Source: Luzula sylvatica
Lineage: Eukaryota > Streptophyta > Magnoliopsida > Poales > Juncaceae
DNA length: 64,000 nucleotides
Direction of reading: 5' to 3'
NCBI GenBank assembly: GCA_946800325.1
Contig: OX326958.1
Span: 15,094,992-15,158,991 of the forward strand
Shown here: positions 34,600-47,099 of the stretch, piece after piece
Layout: each line of letters begins with the position of its first letter
Position numbering within the stretch: the first letter of the stretch is position 1
Notes under the pieces: model-generated
Seen by the model: only the letters and a program-made list of their open reading frames with translations
Database searches by the model: none
Told to the model about the DNA's origin: nothing
Position numbers and translations under genes: made by a program

Positions 34600-34916
34600 T
34601 CCGTTGTAACGGACCTCAATGTCCGTTGTAACGGACTATATAGAAATTTAAATTTTGACTGGCGCCAAGAGCTCCGTTCTAACGGACATTGAGGTCCGTT
34701 ACAACGGAGGGAAAATAGCGTTGCAACGGACATGAAAAACACAGGAAATTGCGTTGCAACGGTAAATTCCCAAAATTTGCCAGAACTATGTGCGTTGTAA
34801 CGGACCTCAATGTCCGTTGCAACGGACATACTCAGAATTTTCAAACTAAGCTACGAATAGTGCTCCGTTATAACGTAGTTAGTACGTTGTAACGGACCTC
34901 AATGTCCGTTAAAACA
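34600..34916. promoter_or_regulatory. Palindrome cluster with a 36-bp hairpin (full element)
   Basis: Arms at 34600-34635 and 34673-34708 are reverse complements at 34 of 36 positions with a 37-base loop. Further ccgttgcaacgg and cgttgtaacgg palindromes run to 34916, four of them joined by a ggacctcaatgtcc linker. It could fold in the element RNA or form a DNA cruciform, or it may simply be an array of protein sites. Confidence 0.7.
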
Positions 34917-35238
34917 AAATTTCATTTTACTCGGAATTTCGCTCTCAAAATTTAAAGTTTGCAAAATATTTAAAAAGATTTGGTTATGATTTTGAAGAGA
35001 TCTATTCGGGGATTCCAGCCCTATTGTTTCAAATTTCACGAGTTTGAGACACTTGATCAATGCACGGTTCATGCGATACGTTTTAACTCGATTTTCGAAC
35101 CCGTAATTGATATGGAATTATGAGTAAGGTTCTTAGCGTGGCCGTTAAAGTACGTTTTGCTAGAGTTAAAACATGACCAATTGCACTATGAAATGACCGT
35201 TTGTGGGGACCCGTTAGTAGATCAAATATACTCACTTG

Positions 35239-35466
35239 AAAAAAAAAAAAAAAAAAAATAAAAAATTGAAGGTCAAAAGACAACACCGAGAGTAACCTCA
35301 TTGCATTTCGGTGTAGCGAGGCTTTCGGTTAAAGACTTCACACATAAGAGAGAGAAAAAAAAAAAGAAAAAAAAAAGAAATGAAGGTCAAAAGACAACAC
35401 CGAGAGTAACCTCATTGCATTTCGGTGTAGTGAGGCTTTCGGTTAAAGACTTCATATAAGAGAGAA
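35239..35466 (+). repeat. Two tandem ~113-bp units with A-runs (full element)
   Basis: Same pair as at 17423-17650, with gaagg landmarks at 35269 and 35382. Here the A-runs contain T or G interruptions. Confidence 0.8.
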
Positions 35467-35905
35467 AAGAAAACGAATGAGCGGGAAAATTGATCGAAAA
35501 CGGGTATGAACCTTGTACCATTGTACCAAACATGTTTTAAAATGAATAACTTGCATTTAAGATCATCTAGCAAAACGGGAAATTTTGGCCCGATAATAGC
35601 TTTCGAATTGAGTTCTTTTGAGATTGTGGAGTTAAGCAATTCGAAGTAAAAACGTTTAAGTCGCTCTTACCGTTTGAGATCGAGTGTCATGAAAAACTCT
35701 TATGAAATTTCGAGTATTTTCGAGATCTAATAATGAAAAGACCAATATCATTCTAAATAACTAGTGAACTTGATGAAAGGAGAGTGAACCATTTGATTCA
35801 TAAAATTAGTTTTTGAACCAACAATATAACTTCAACAAAATCTTATGCAATTCTCTATTATGTTTGACTTTTATACTCTAATTGATCGAGGACGATCAAG
35901 GATTT

Positions 35906-35920
35906 AAGTGTGGGGGTATT
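35906..35920 (+). promoter_or_regulatory. Polypurine tract of the Athila-type element
   Basis: aagtgtgggggtatt immediately before TGATG of the 3' LTR, the expected plus-strand primer site. Confidence 0.8.
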
Positions 35921-37497
35921 TGATGTGAGGCAAATAAGGCACAAAATTAATGCTTAATTTGGGGATTTTAGCCCTTGTGAAGAACAATTCTATATACTTT
36001 ATTAATCATATTTGAGATAACATGAATATTTGTTCACTAAGTGTGTTTTACTGCTTAATTACAGGAATTAGAAGGAATTTCTGGGAATTTGGAGAGTGTA
36101 GTTGTCTCCAACACGTCAAGAGGAGTGAAAATGATATATTACACCGATATATTCGGTACATAAATGAGACGGGAGGCAAACAATCATCATGATGAAAACT
36201 TACACACAAGTTTATACGAAAACCACTCAATCCTTAGCCCTTATCCAGCCCACCTACCTTTGATGGAAATTACCTCATTACCCTCAATCCTCTTCACCAA
36301 CTCGTGGCCAATAAGAAGACTCCGTGAGTGCTATAAATATGACCACAAGGGCCACGAGTTTGGGACACTCTTTTTACCCTTTTTACACTCTCTCTCTCTC
36401 TCTTTTCCAAGCACAATCAAGATCCTTCAAGATACTTCAAGATCAATCAAGAAAAATCTCTCAAGGACTAGTCGAGACAAGGGAGCTCATCCCTTCGACG
36501 AACCCTTCTCATCCTTTGAAGATCGGGCCGTGACAAGGAGCTATTCCCTACGGTGGATTTGAGAAGAAGTGCCGTGACTCGATCCAAGTTTCTTCGAAGT
36601 GATTGCGATCCGAGACAAGGGAGCTTCATCCTTTCGGTACAATCCATCACTCTCGAGACAAGGAGCAAGGATCTTTCGGTACGAGGCAAGGAGACAAGGA
36701 GCTTCACTTCGAGGCTTTCTCAACTAGGTGTACTCCTTTTCAATTACTTGATTAATTGTTGTTTGATTGGATTTTGTTGTGTAAAGAATTCTCGGTTTAA
36801 TGAATCTTTAGTTTCTTGTTTACTTGAATCGAATCTTTGTTCTAAACTTGTTCTTTTACTTGATCTTTTGCCCTCAATTACTGCCTTAAACTTAGTTCAA
36901 ATTTCCATTAAATCAATCCCAAAACAAACCTTCAATTCAATCCTCAATTCAAATTACAAATTCGAAATCCAGAACAAACTCCGTTGTAACGGAACCTAAC
37001 TTGCGTTATAACGGACCATTCGGTTTGTACCTGACCTTCAGTCTGTTGGTACTCCGTTGTAACGCAACTTACTTCCGTTGTAACGGACCAGCAAGGAAAA
37101 TCATTCAATATCACTTATACTAGTGCGTTGTAACGGCCATCGTGGTCCGTTGTAACGGATTAACCAATCCGTTGCAACGCAACCCCTGTTCGTTATAACG
37201 GACCAGTTTAGTGCGTTATAACGGAGTTTCATCCGTTGTAACGGACGTTCATCTCACACTTAGCGCCAGAATTTTCACTCAAGTCCGTTGTAACGTAACT
37301 TACTTCCGTTGTAACGGACTATCTTCTGTGAATTTTCTTCGTTATTTCTCATCCATTTTGATCCAAATTTTGACGCAATTGCTCCCCGTGGAACGAACTT
37401 TCATATTTTTCACTATACACATTTATTTTCACACTTATTGATTGAATCGGGTTTTCGAATACAACGATAATTTTACACGCCAAAAACCCGCCCATCA
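35921..37497 (+). mobile_element. 3' LTR of the Athila-type element (1577 bp)
   Basis: TGATGTGAGG to CCCGCCCATCA, the full-length partner of 18105-19681. The CCAAT box (36308-36312), TATA box (36332-36339) and palindrome cluster (36976-37321) are conserved. The last base meets satellite (ctgtttatgc) with no gap. Confidence 0.95.
36976..37321. promoter_or_regulatory. Palindrome cluster in the 3' LTR
   Basis: Counterpart of 19160-19505 with the same twelve sites. One site that reads gtagcgg in the 5' LTR reads gtaacgg here, restoring the palindrome. Confidence 0.65.
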
Positions 37498-38095
37498 CTG
37501 TTTATGCTTTGGGGAGTTCAAATAACATATTTTGAGATCATTTGAATCGTATCTTTTACTACATAACATTTCACCAAAATTTACAAACACTAAGAAAGTT
37601 TGTTTTTCGATTCAAAACAATCTGTTTCTGCTATGGGGAGTTCAAATAATGTATTTTGAGATCATTTGAATCGTATCTTTTACCACATAACATTTCACCA
37701 AAATTAACAAACACTAAGAAAGTTTGTTTTTCGATTCAAATCAATCTTTTTATGCTTTCGGGAGTTCAAATAACGTATTTTGAGATCATTTGAATCGTAT
37801 CTTTTACCACATAACATTTCACCGAAATTTACAAACACTAAGAAAGTTTGTTTTTCGATTCAAACCAATCTGTTTATGCTTTGAGGAGTTCAAAAAACGT
37901 ATTTTGAGATCATTTGAATCGTATCTTTTACTACATAACATTTCACCAAAATTTACAAACACTAAGAAAGTTTGTTTTTCGATTCAAAACAATTTGTTTA
38001 TGCTTTGGGGAGTTCAAATAACGTATTTTGAGATCATTTGAATCGTATCTTTTACTACATAACATTTCACCAAAATTTACAAACACTAAGAAAGT

Positions 38096-41000
38096 TTGTT
38101 TTTCGATTCAAAACAATTTGTTTACGCTTTGGGGAGTTCAAATAACATATTTTTACATCATTCGAATCGTATCTTTTACCACATAACATTTCACCAAAAT
38201 TTACAAACACTAAGAAAGTTTTGTTTTTCGATTCAAAACAATCTGTTTATGCTTCGGGGAGTTGAAATAACGTATTTTAAGATCATTTGAATCGTATCTT
38301 TTGCTACATAACATTTCACCAAAATTTACAAACACTAAGAAAGTTTGTTTTTCGATACAAAACAATCTGTTTATGCTTTGGGGAGTTCAAATAACGTATT
38401 TTGAGATCATTTGAACCGTATCTTTTACCACATAACATTTCACCAAAATTTACAAACACTAAGAAAGTTTGTTTTTCAATTCAAAAAAATCTGTTTATGC
38501 TTTGGGGAGTTCAAATAACGTATTTTGAGATCATTTGAATCGTATCTTTTACCACATAACATTTCACCAAAATTTACAAACACTAAGACAGTTTGTTTTT
38601 CGATTCAAAACAATTTGTTTATGCTTTGGGGAGTTCAAATAACGTATTTTTAGATCATTTGAATCGTATCTTTTACCACATAACATTCCACCAAAATTTA
38701 CAAACACTAAGAAAGTTTGTTTTTCGATTCAAAACAATTTGTTTATGCTTTGGGGAGTTTAAATAACGTATTTTGAGATCATTTGAATCGTATCTTTTTG
38801 TACATAACATTTCACCAAAATTTACAAACACTAAGAAAGTTTGTTTTTCGATTCAAAACAATATGTTCATGATTTGGGGAGTTCAAATAATGTATTTTGA
38901 GATCATTTGAATCGTTTCTTTTACCACATAACATTCCACCAAAATTTACAAATACTAAGAAATTTTGTTTTTCGATTCAAAACAATCTGTTTATGCATTG
39001 GGGAGTTCAAATAACGTATTTTGAGATCATTTGAATCTTATCTTTCACCACATAACATTTCACCAAAATTTACAAACACTAAGAAATTTTGATTTTCGAT
39101 TCAAAACAATCTGTTTATGCTTTGGGGAGTTCAAATAACGTATTTTGAGATCATTTGAATCGTATCTTTTACCACATAACATTTCACCAAAATTTACAAA
39201 CACTAAGACAGTTTGTTTTTCGATTCAAAACAATTTGTTTATGCTTTGGGGAGTTCAAATAACGTATTTTTAGATCATTTGAATCGTATCTTTTACTACA
39301 TAACATTTCACCAAAATATACAAACACTAAGAAAGTTTGTTTTTCGATTCAAAACAATATGTTTATGCTTAGGGGAGTTCCAATAACGTATTTTTACATC
39401 ATTTGAATCGTATCTTTTACCACATAACATTTCACCAAAATTAACAAACACTAAGAAAGTTTGTTTTTCGATTCAAAACAATCTTTTTATGCTTTGGGGA
39501 GTTCAAATAACGTATTTTGAGATCATTTGAATCGTATCTTTTACCACATAACATTTCACCGAAATTTACAAACACTAAGAAAGTTTGTTTTTCGATTCAA
39601 ACCAATCTGTTTATGCTTTGGGGAGTTCAAATAACGTATTTTGAGATCATTTGAATCGTATCTTTTACTACATAACATTTCACCAAAATTTACATACACT
39701 AAGAAAGTTTGTTTTTCGATTCAAAACAATTTGTTTATGCTTTGGGGAGTTCAAATAACGTATTTTGAGATCATTTGAATCGTATCTTTTACTACATAAC
39801 ATTTCACCAAACTTTACAAACAATAAGAAAGTTTGTTTTTCGATTCAAAACAATCTGTTTATGCTTTGGGGAGTTCAAATAATGTATTTTGAGATCATTT
39901 GAATCGTATCTTTTACCACATAACATTTCACCAAAATTTACAAACACTAAGAAAGTATATTTTTCGATTCAAAACAGTCTGTTTATGCTTTGGGGAGTTC
40001 AAATAACGTATTTTGAGATCATTAGAATCGTATCTTTTACTACATAACATTTCACCAAAATTTACAAACACTAAGAAAGTTTGTTTTTCGATTCAAAACA
40101 ATCTTTTTATGCTTTGGGGAGTTCAAATAACGTATTTTGAGATCATTTGAATCGTATCTTTTACCACATAACATTTCACCGAAATTTATAAACACTAAGA
40201 AAGTTTGTTTTTCGATTCAAACCAATCTGTTTATGCTTTGGGGAGTTCAAATAACGTATTTTGAGATCATTTGAATCGTATCTTTTACTACATAACATTT
40301 CACCAAAATTTACAAACACTAAGAAAGTTTGTTTTTCGATTCAAAACAATTTGTTTATGCTTTGGGGAGTTCAAATAACGTATTTTGAGATCATTTGAAT
40401 CGTATCTTTTACTACATAACATTTCACCAAAATTTACAAACACTAAGAAAGTTTGTTTTTCGATTCAAAACAATTTGTTTACGCTTTGGGGAGTTCAAAT
40501 AACATATTTTTACATCATTCGAATCGTATCTTTTACCACATAACATTTCACCAAAATTTACAAACACTAAGAAACTTTTGTTTTTCGATTCAAAACAATC
40601 TGTTTATGCTTTGGGGAGTTGAAATAACGTATTTTAAGATCATTTGAATCGTATCTTTTACTACATAACATTTCACCAAAATTTACAAACACTTAGAATG
40701 TTTGTTTTTCGATACAAAACAATCTGTTTATGCTTTGGGGAGTTCAAATAACGTATTTTGAGATCATTTGAATCGTATCTTTTACCACATAACATTTCAC
40801 CAAAATTTACAAACACTAAGAAAGTTTGTTTTTCAATTCAAAAAAATCTGTTTATGCTTTGGGGAGTTCAAATAACGTATTTTGAGATCATTTGAATCGT
40901 ATCTTTTACCACATAACATTTCACCAAAATTTACAAACACTAAGACAGTTTGTTTTTCGATTCAAAACAATTTGTTTATGCTTTGGGGAGTTCAAATAAC

Positions 41001-42980
41001 GTATTTTTAGATCATTTGAATCGTATCTTTTACCACATAACATTTCACCAAAATTTACAAACACTAAGAAAGTTTGTTTTTCGATTCAAAACAATTTGTT
41101 TATGCTTTGGGGAGTTTAAATAACGTATTTTGAGATCATTTGAATCGTATCTTTTTCTACATAACATTTCACCAAAATTTACAAACACTAAGAAAGTTTG
41201 TTTTTCGATTCAAAACAATCTGTTCATGATTTGGGGAGTTCAAATAATGTATTTTGAGATCATTTGAATCGTTTCTTTTACCACATAACATTTCACCAAA
41301 ATTTACAAACACTAAGAAATTTTGTTTTTCGATTCAAAACAATGTGTTTATGCATTGGGGAGTTCAAATAACGTATTTTGAGATCATTTGAATCGTATCT
41401 TTCACCACATAACATTTCACCAAAATTTACAAACACTAAGAAATTTCGATTTTCGATTCAAAACAATCTGTTTATGCTTTGGGGAGTTCAAATAACGTAT
41501 TTTGAGATCATTTGAATCGTATCTTTTACCACATAACATTTCACCAAAATTTACAAACACTAAGACAGTTTGTTTTTCGATTCAAAACAATTTGTTTATG
41601 CTTTGGGGAGTTCAAATAACGTATTTTTAGATCATTTGAATCGTATCTTTTACTACATAACATTTCACCAAAATTTACAAACACTAAGAAAGTTTGTTTT
41701 TCGATTCAAAACAATATGTTTATGCTTTGGGGAGTTCCAATAACGTATTTTTACATCATTTGAATCGTATCTTTTACCACATAACATTTCACCAAAATTA
41801 ACAAACACTAAGAAAGTTTGTTTTTCGATTCAAAACAATCTTTTTATGCTTTGGGGAGTTCAAATAACGTATTTTGAGATCATTTGAATCGTATCTTTTA
41901 CCACATAACATTTCACCGAAATTTACAAACACTAAGAAAGTTTGTTTTTCGATTCAAACCAATCTGTTTATGCTTTGGGGAGTTCAAATAACGTATTTTG
42001 AGATCATTTTAATCGTATCTTTTACTACATAACATTTCACCAAAATTTACAAACACTAAGAAAGTTTGTTTTTCGATTCAAAACAATTTGTTTATGCTTT
42101 GGGGAGTTCAAATAACGTATTTTGAGATCATTTGAATCGTATCTTTTACTACATAACATTTCACCAAAATTTACAAACAATAAGAAAGTTTGTTTTTCGA
42201 TTCAAAACAATCTGTTTATGCTTTGGGGAGTTCAAATAATGTATTTTGAGATCATTTGAATCGTATCTTTTACCACATAACATTTCACCAAAATTTACAA
42301 ACACTAAGAAAGTATATTTTTCGATTCAAAACAGTCTGTTTATGCTTTGGGGAGTTCAAATAACGTATTTTGAGATCATTAGAATCGTATCTTTTACTAC
42401 ATAACATTTCACCAAAATTTACAAACACTAAGAAAGTTTGTTTTTCGATTCAAAACAATCTGTTTCTGCTATGGGGAGTTCAAATAATGTATTTTGAGAT
42501 CATTTGAATCGTATCTTTTACCACATAACATTTCACCAAAATTAACAAACACTAAGAAAGTTTGTTTTTCGATTCAAAACAATCTTTTTATGCTTTGGGG
42601 AGTTCAAATAACGTATTTTGAGATCATTTGAATCGTATCTTTTACCACATAACATTTCACCGAAATTTACAAACACTAAGAAAGTTTGTTTTTCGATTCA
42701 AACCAATCTGTTTATGCTTTGGGGAGTTCAAATAACGTATTTTGAGATCATTTGAATCGTATCTTTTACTACATAACATTTCACCAAAATTTACAAACAC
42801 TAAGATAGTTTGTTTTTCGATTCAAAACAATTTGTTTATGCTTTGGGGAGTTCAAATAACGTATTTTGAGATCATTTGAATCGTATCTTTTACTACATAA
42901 CATTTCACCAAAATTTACAAACACTAAGAAAGTTTGTTTTTCGATTCAAAACAATTTGTTTACGCTTTGGGGAGTTCAAA
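38096..42980. repeat. HOR blocks of 19 and 20 monomers
   Basis: The marker pair (gtttacgctttgggg followed by tacatcattcgaatcg) recurs at about 38120, 40477 and 42958. The intervals are 2357 bp (19 monomers plus 1 bp) and 2481 bp (20 monomers plus 1 bp). The extra base comes from the 125-bp monomer that follows the marker. Confidence 0.8.
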
Positions 42981-45900
42981 TAACATATTTTTACATCATT
43001 CGAATCGTATCTTTTACCACATAACATTTCACCAAAATTTACAAACACTAAGAAACTTTTGTTTTTCGATTCAAAACAATCTGTTTATGCTTTGGGGAGT
43101 TGAAATAACGTATTTTAAGATCATTTGAATCGTATCTTTTACTACATAACATTTCACCAAAATTTACAAACACAAAGAATGTTTGTTTTTCGATACAAAA
43201 CAATCTGTTTATGCTTTGGGGAGTTCAAATAACGTATTTTGAGATCATTTGAATCGTATCTTTTACCACATAACATTTCACCAAAATTTACAAACACTAA
43301 GAAAGTTTGTTTTTCCATTCAAAAAAATCTGTTTATGCTTTGGGGAGTTCAAATAACGTATTTTGAGATCATTTGAATCGTATCTTTTACCACATAACAT
43401 TTCACCAAAATTTACAAACACTAAGACAGTTTGTTTTTCGATTCAAAACAATTTGTTTATGCTTTGGGGAGTTCAAATAACGTATTTTTAGATCATTTGA
43501 ATCGTATCTTTTACCACATAACATTTCACCAAAATTTACAAACACTAAGAAAGTTTGTTTTTCGATTCAAAACAATTTGTTTATGCTTTGGGGAGTTTAA
43601 ATAACGTATTTTGAGATCATTTGAATCGTATCTTTTTCTACATAACATTTCACCAAAATTTACAAACACTAAGAAAGTTTGTTTTTCGATTCAAAACAAT
43701 ATGTTCATGATTTGGGGAGTTCAAATAATGTATTTTGAGATCATTTGAATCGTTTCTTTTACCACATAACATTTCACCAAAATTTACAAACACTAAGAAA
43801 TTTTGTTTTTCGATTCAAAACAATCTGTTTATGCATTGGGGAGTTCAAATAACGTATTTTGAGATCATTTGAATCGTATCTTTCACCACATAACATTTCA
43901 CCAAAATTTACAAACACTAAGAAATTTCGATTTTCGATTCAAAACAATCTGTTTATGCTTTGGGGAGTTCAAATAACGTATTTTGAGATCATTTGAATCG
44001 TATCTTTTACCACATAACATTTCACCAAAATTTACAAACACTAAGACAGTTTGTTTTTCGATTCAAAACAATTTGTTTATGCTTTGGGGAGTTCAAATAA
44101 CGTATTTTTCGATCATTTGAATCGTATCTTTTACTACATAACATTTCACCAAAATTTACAAACACTAAGAAAGTTTGTTTTTCGATTCAAAACAATATGT
44201 TTATGCTTTGGGGAGTTCCAATAACGTATTTTTACATCATTTGAATCGTATCTTTTACCACATAACATTTCACCAAAATTAACAAACACTAAGAAAGTTT
44301 GTTTTTCGATTCAAAACAATCTTTTTATGCTTTGGGGAGTTCAAATAACGTATTTTGAGATCATTTGAATCGTATATTTTACCACATAACATTTCACCGA
44401 AATTTACAAACACTAAGAAAGTTTGTTTTTCGATTCAAACCAATCTGTTTATGCTTTGGGGAGTTCAAATAACGTATTTTGAGATCATTTGAATCGTATC
44501 TTTTACTACATAACATTTCACCAAAATTTACAAACACTAAGAAAGTTTGTTTTTCGATTCAAAACAATTTGTTTATGCTTTGGGGAGTTCAAATAACGTA
44601 TTTTGAGATCATTTGAATCGTATCTTTTACTACATAACATTTCACCAAAATTTACAAACAATAAGAAAGTTTGTTTTTCGATTCAAAACAATATGTTTAT
44701 GCTTTGGGGAGTTCAAATAATGTATTTTGAGATCATTTGAATCATATCTTTTACCACATAACATTTCACCAAAATTTACAAACACTAAGAAAGTATATTT
44801 TTCGATTCAAAACAGTCTGTTTATGCTTTGGGGAGTTCAAATAACGTATTTTGAGATCATTTGAATCGTATCTTTTACTACATAACATTTCACCAAAATT
44901 TACAAACACTAAGAAAGTTTGTTTTTCGATTCAAAACAATCTGTTTCTGCTATGGGGAGTTCAAATAATGTATTTTGAGATCATTTGAATCGTATCTTTT
45001 ACCACATAACATTTCACCAAAATTAACAAACACTAAGAAAGTTTGTTTTTCGATTCAAAACAATCTTTTTATGCTTTGGGGAGTTCAAATAACGTATTTT
45101 GAGATCATTTGAATCGTATCTTTTACCACATAACATTTCACCGAAATTTACAAACACTAAGAAAGTTTGTTTTTCGATTCAAACCAATCTGTTTATGCTT
45201 TGGGGAGTTCAAATAACGTATTTTGAGATCATTTGAATCGTATCTTTTACTACATAACATTTCACCAAAATTTACACACACTAAGACAGTTTGTTTTTCG
45301 ATTCAAAACAATCTGTTTATGCCATGGGGCGTTCAAATAACGTATTTTGAGATCATTTGAATCGTATGTTTTACCACATAACCTTTCACCACAATTTACA
45401 AACACTGAGACAGTTTGTTTTTCGATTCAAAACAATTTGTTTATGCTTTGGGGAGTTCAAATAACGTATTTCTAGATCATTTGAATCGTATCTTTTACCA
45501 CATAACATTTCACCAAAATTTACAAACACTAAGAAAGTTTGTTTTTCGATTCAAAACAATCTGTTTATGCTTTGGGGAGTTGAAGTAACATATTTTGAGA
45601 TCATTTGAATCGTATCTTTTACCACATAACATTTAACCAAAATTTACAAACACTAAGAAAGTTTGTTTTTCGATTCAAAACAATTTGTTTATGCTTTGGG
45701 GAGTTCAAATAACGTATTTTAAGATCATTTGAATCGTAACTTTTACCACATAACATTTCACCAAAATTAACAAACACTAAGAAATTTTGTTTTTCGATTC
45801 AAAACAATCTGTTTATGCTATGGGGAGTTCAAATAACGTATTTTTACATCATTTGAATCGTATCTTTTACCACATAACATTTCACCGAAATTAACAAACA

Positions 45901-47099
45901 CTAAGAAAGTTTGTTTTTCGATTCAAAACAATCTGTTTATGCTTTGGGGAGTTCAAATAACGTATTTTGAGATCATTTGAATCGTATCTTTTACTTCATA
46001 ACATTTCACCAAAATTTACAAACACTAAGAAATTTTGTTTTTCGATTCAAAACAATTTGTTTATGCTTTGGGGAGTTCAAATAACGTATTTTGAGATCAT
46101 TTGAATCGTATCTTTTACTACATAACATTTCACCAAAATTTACAAACACTAAGAAAGTTTGTTTTTCGATTCAAAACAATATGTTTATCCTTTGGGGAGA
46201 TCAAATAATGTATTTTGAGATCATTTGAATCGTATCTTTTACCACATAACATTTCACCAAAATTTACAAACACTAAGAAAGTTTGTTTTCCGATTCAAAA
46301 CAATCTGTTTATGCTATGGGGAGTTCAAATAACGTATTTTGAGATCATTTGAATCGTATCTTTTACCACATAACATTTCACCATAATTTACAAACAGAAA
46401 GTTTGTTTTTCGATTCAAAACAATTTGTTTATGCTTTGAGGAGTTCAAATAACGTATTTTGAGGTCATTTGAATCGTATCTTTTACTACATAACATTTCA
46501 CCAAAATTTACAATCACTAAGAAAGTTTGTTTTTCGATTCAAAACAATTTGTTCATACTTTGGGGAGTTCAAATAACATATTTTTACATCATTCGAATCG
46601 TATCTTTTACCACATAACATTTCACCGAAATTAACAAACACTAAGAAAGTTTGTTTTTCGATTCAAAACAATCTGTTTATGTTTTGGGGAGTTCAAATAA
46701 CGTATTTTGAGATCATTTGAATCGTATCTTTTACTTCATAACATTTCACCAAAATTTACAAACACTAAGAAATTTTGTTTTTCGATTCAAAACAATTTGT
46801 TTATGCTTTGGGGAGTTCAAATAACGTATTTTGAGATCATTTGAATCGTATCTTTTACTACATAACATTTCACCAAAATTTACAAACACTAAGAAAGTTT
46901 GTTTTTCGATTCAAAACAATATGTTTACCCTTTGGGGAGATCAAATAATGTATTTTGAGATCATTTGAATCGTATCTTTTACCACATAACATTTCACCAA
47001 AATTTACAAACACTAAGAAAGTTTGTTTTTTGATTCAAAACAATCTGTTCATGATTTGGGGAGTTCAAATAATGTATTTTGAGATCATTTGAATCGTAT

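Larger units (their letters stand above)
34362..35920 (+). other. Long non-coding 3' region of the Athila-type element
   Basis: 1.56 kb between the pol stop and the LTR with no credible ORF. Many Athila elements place an env-like ORF here, and none is seen. Contents in order: aagtgtggggg at 34502-34512, the palindrome/hairpin cluster 34600-34916, the A-run repeat pair 35239-35466, about 450 bp without recognisable structure, and the polypurine tract 35906-35920. It is nearly identical to 16546-18104. Confidence 0.8.
18105..37497 (+). mobile_element. Athila-type Ty3/gypsy LTR retrotransposon
   Basis: Order: LTR, tRNA-Asp primer site, gag with zinc knuckle, aspartic protease, reverse transcriptase, RNase H, integrase, long 3' non-coding region, polypurine tract, LTR. 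Protease-before-RT with integrase last defines Ty3/gypsy. The RSGK motif, the LDLGASINVMP protease motif and the wording of the integrase match the Athila lineage as I know it. Without the nested copia element and one copy of its target duplication it is about 10.2 kb. No env-like ORF follows pol, although many Athila elements have one. The element is disrupted in protease by the copia insertion. Its LTRs differ by about 0.5 percent, so it is young. The right end meets satellite cleanly; the left end is joined to a truncated tandem copy, so no target duplication can be checked. Confidence 0.93.
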
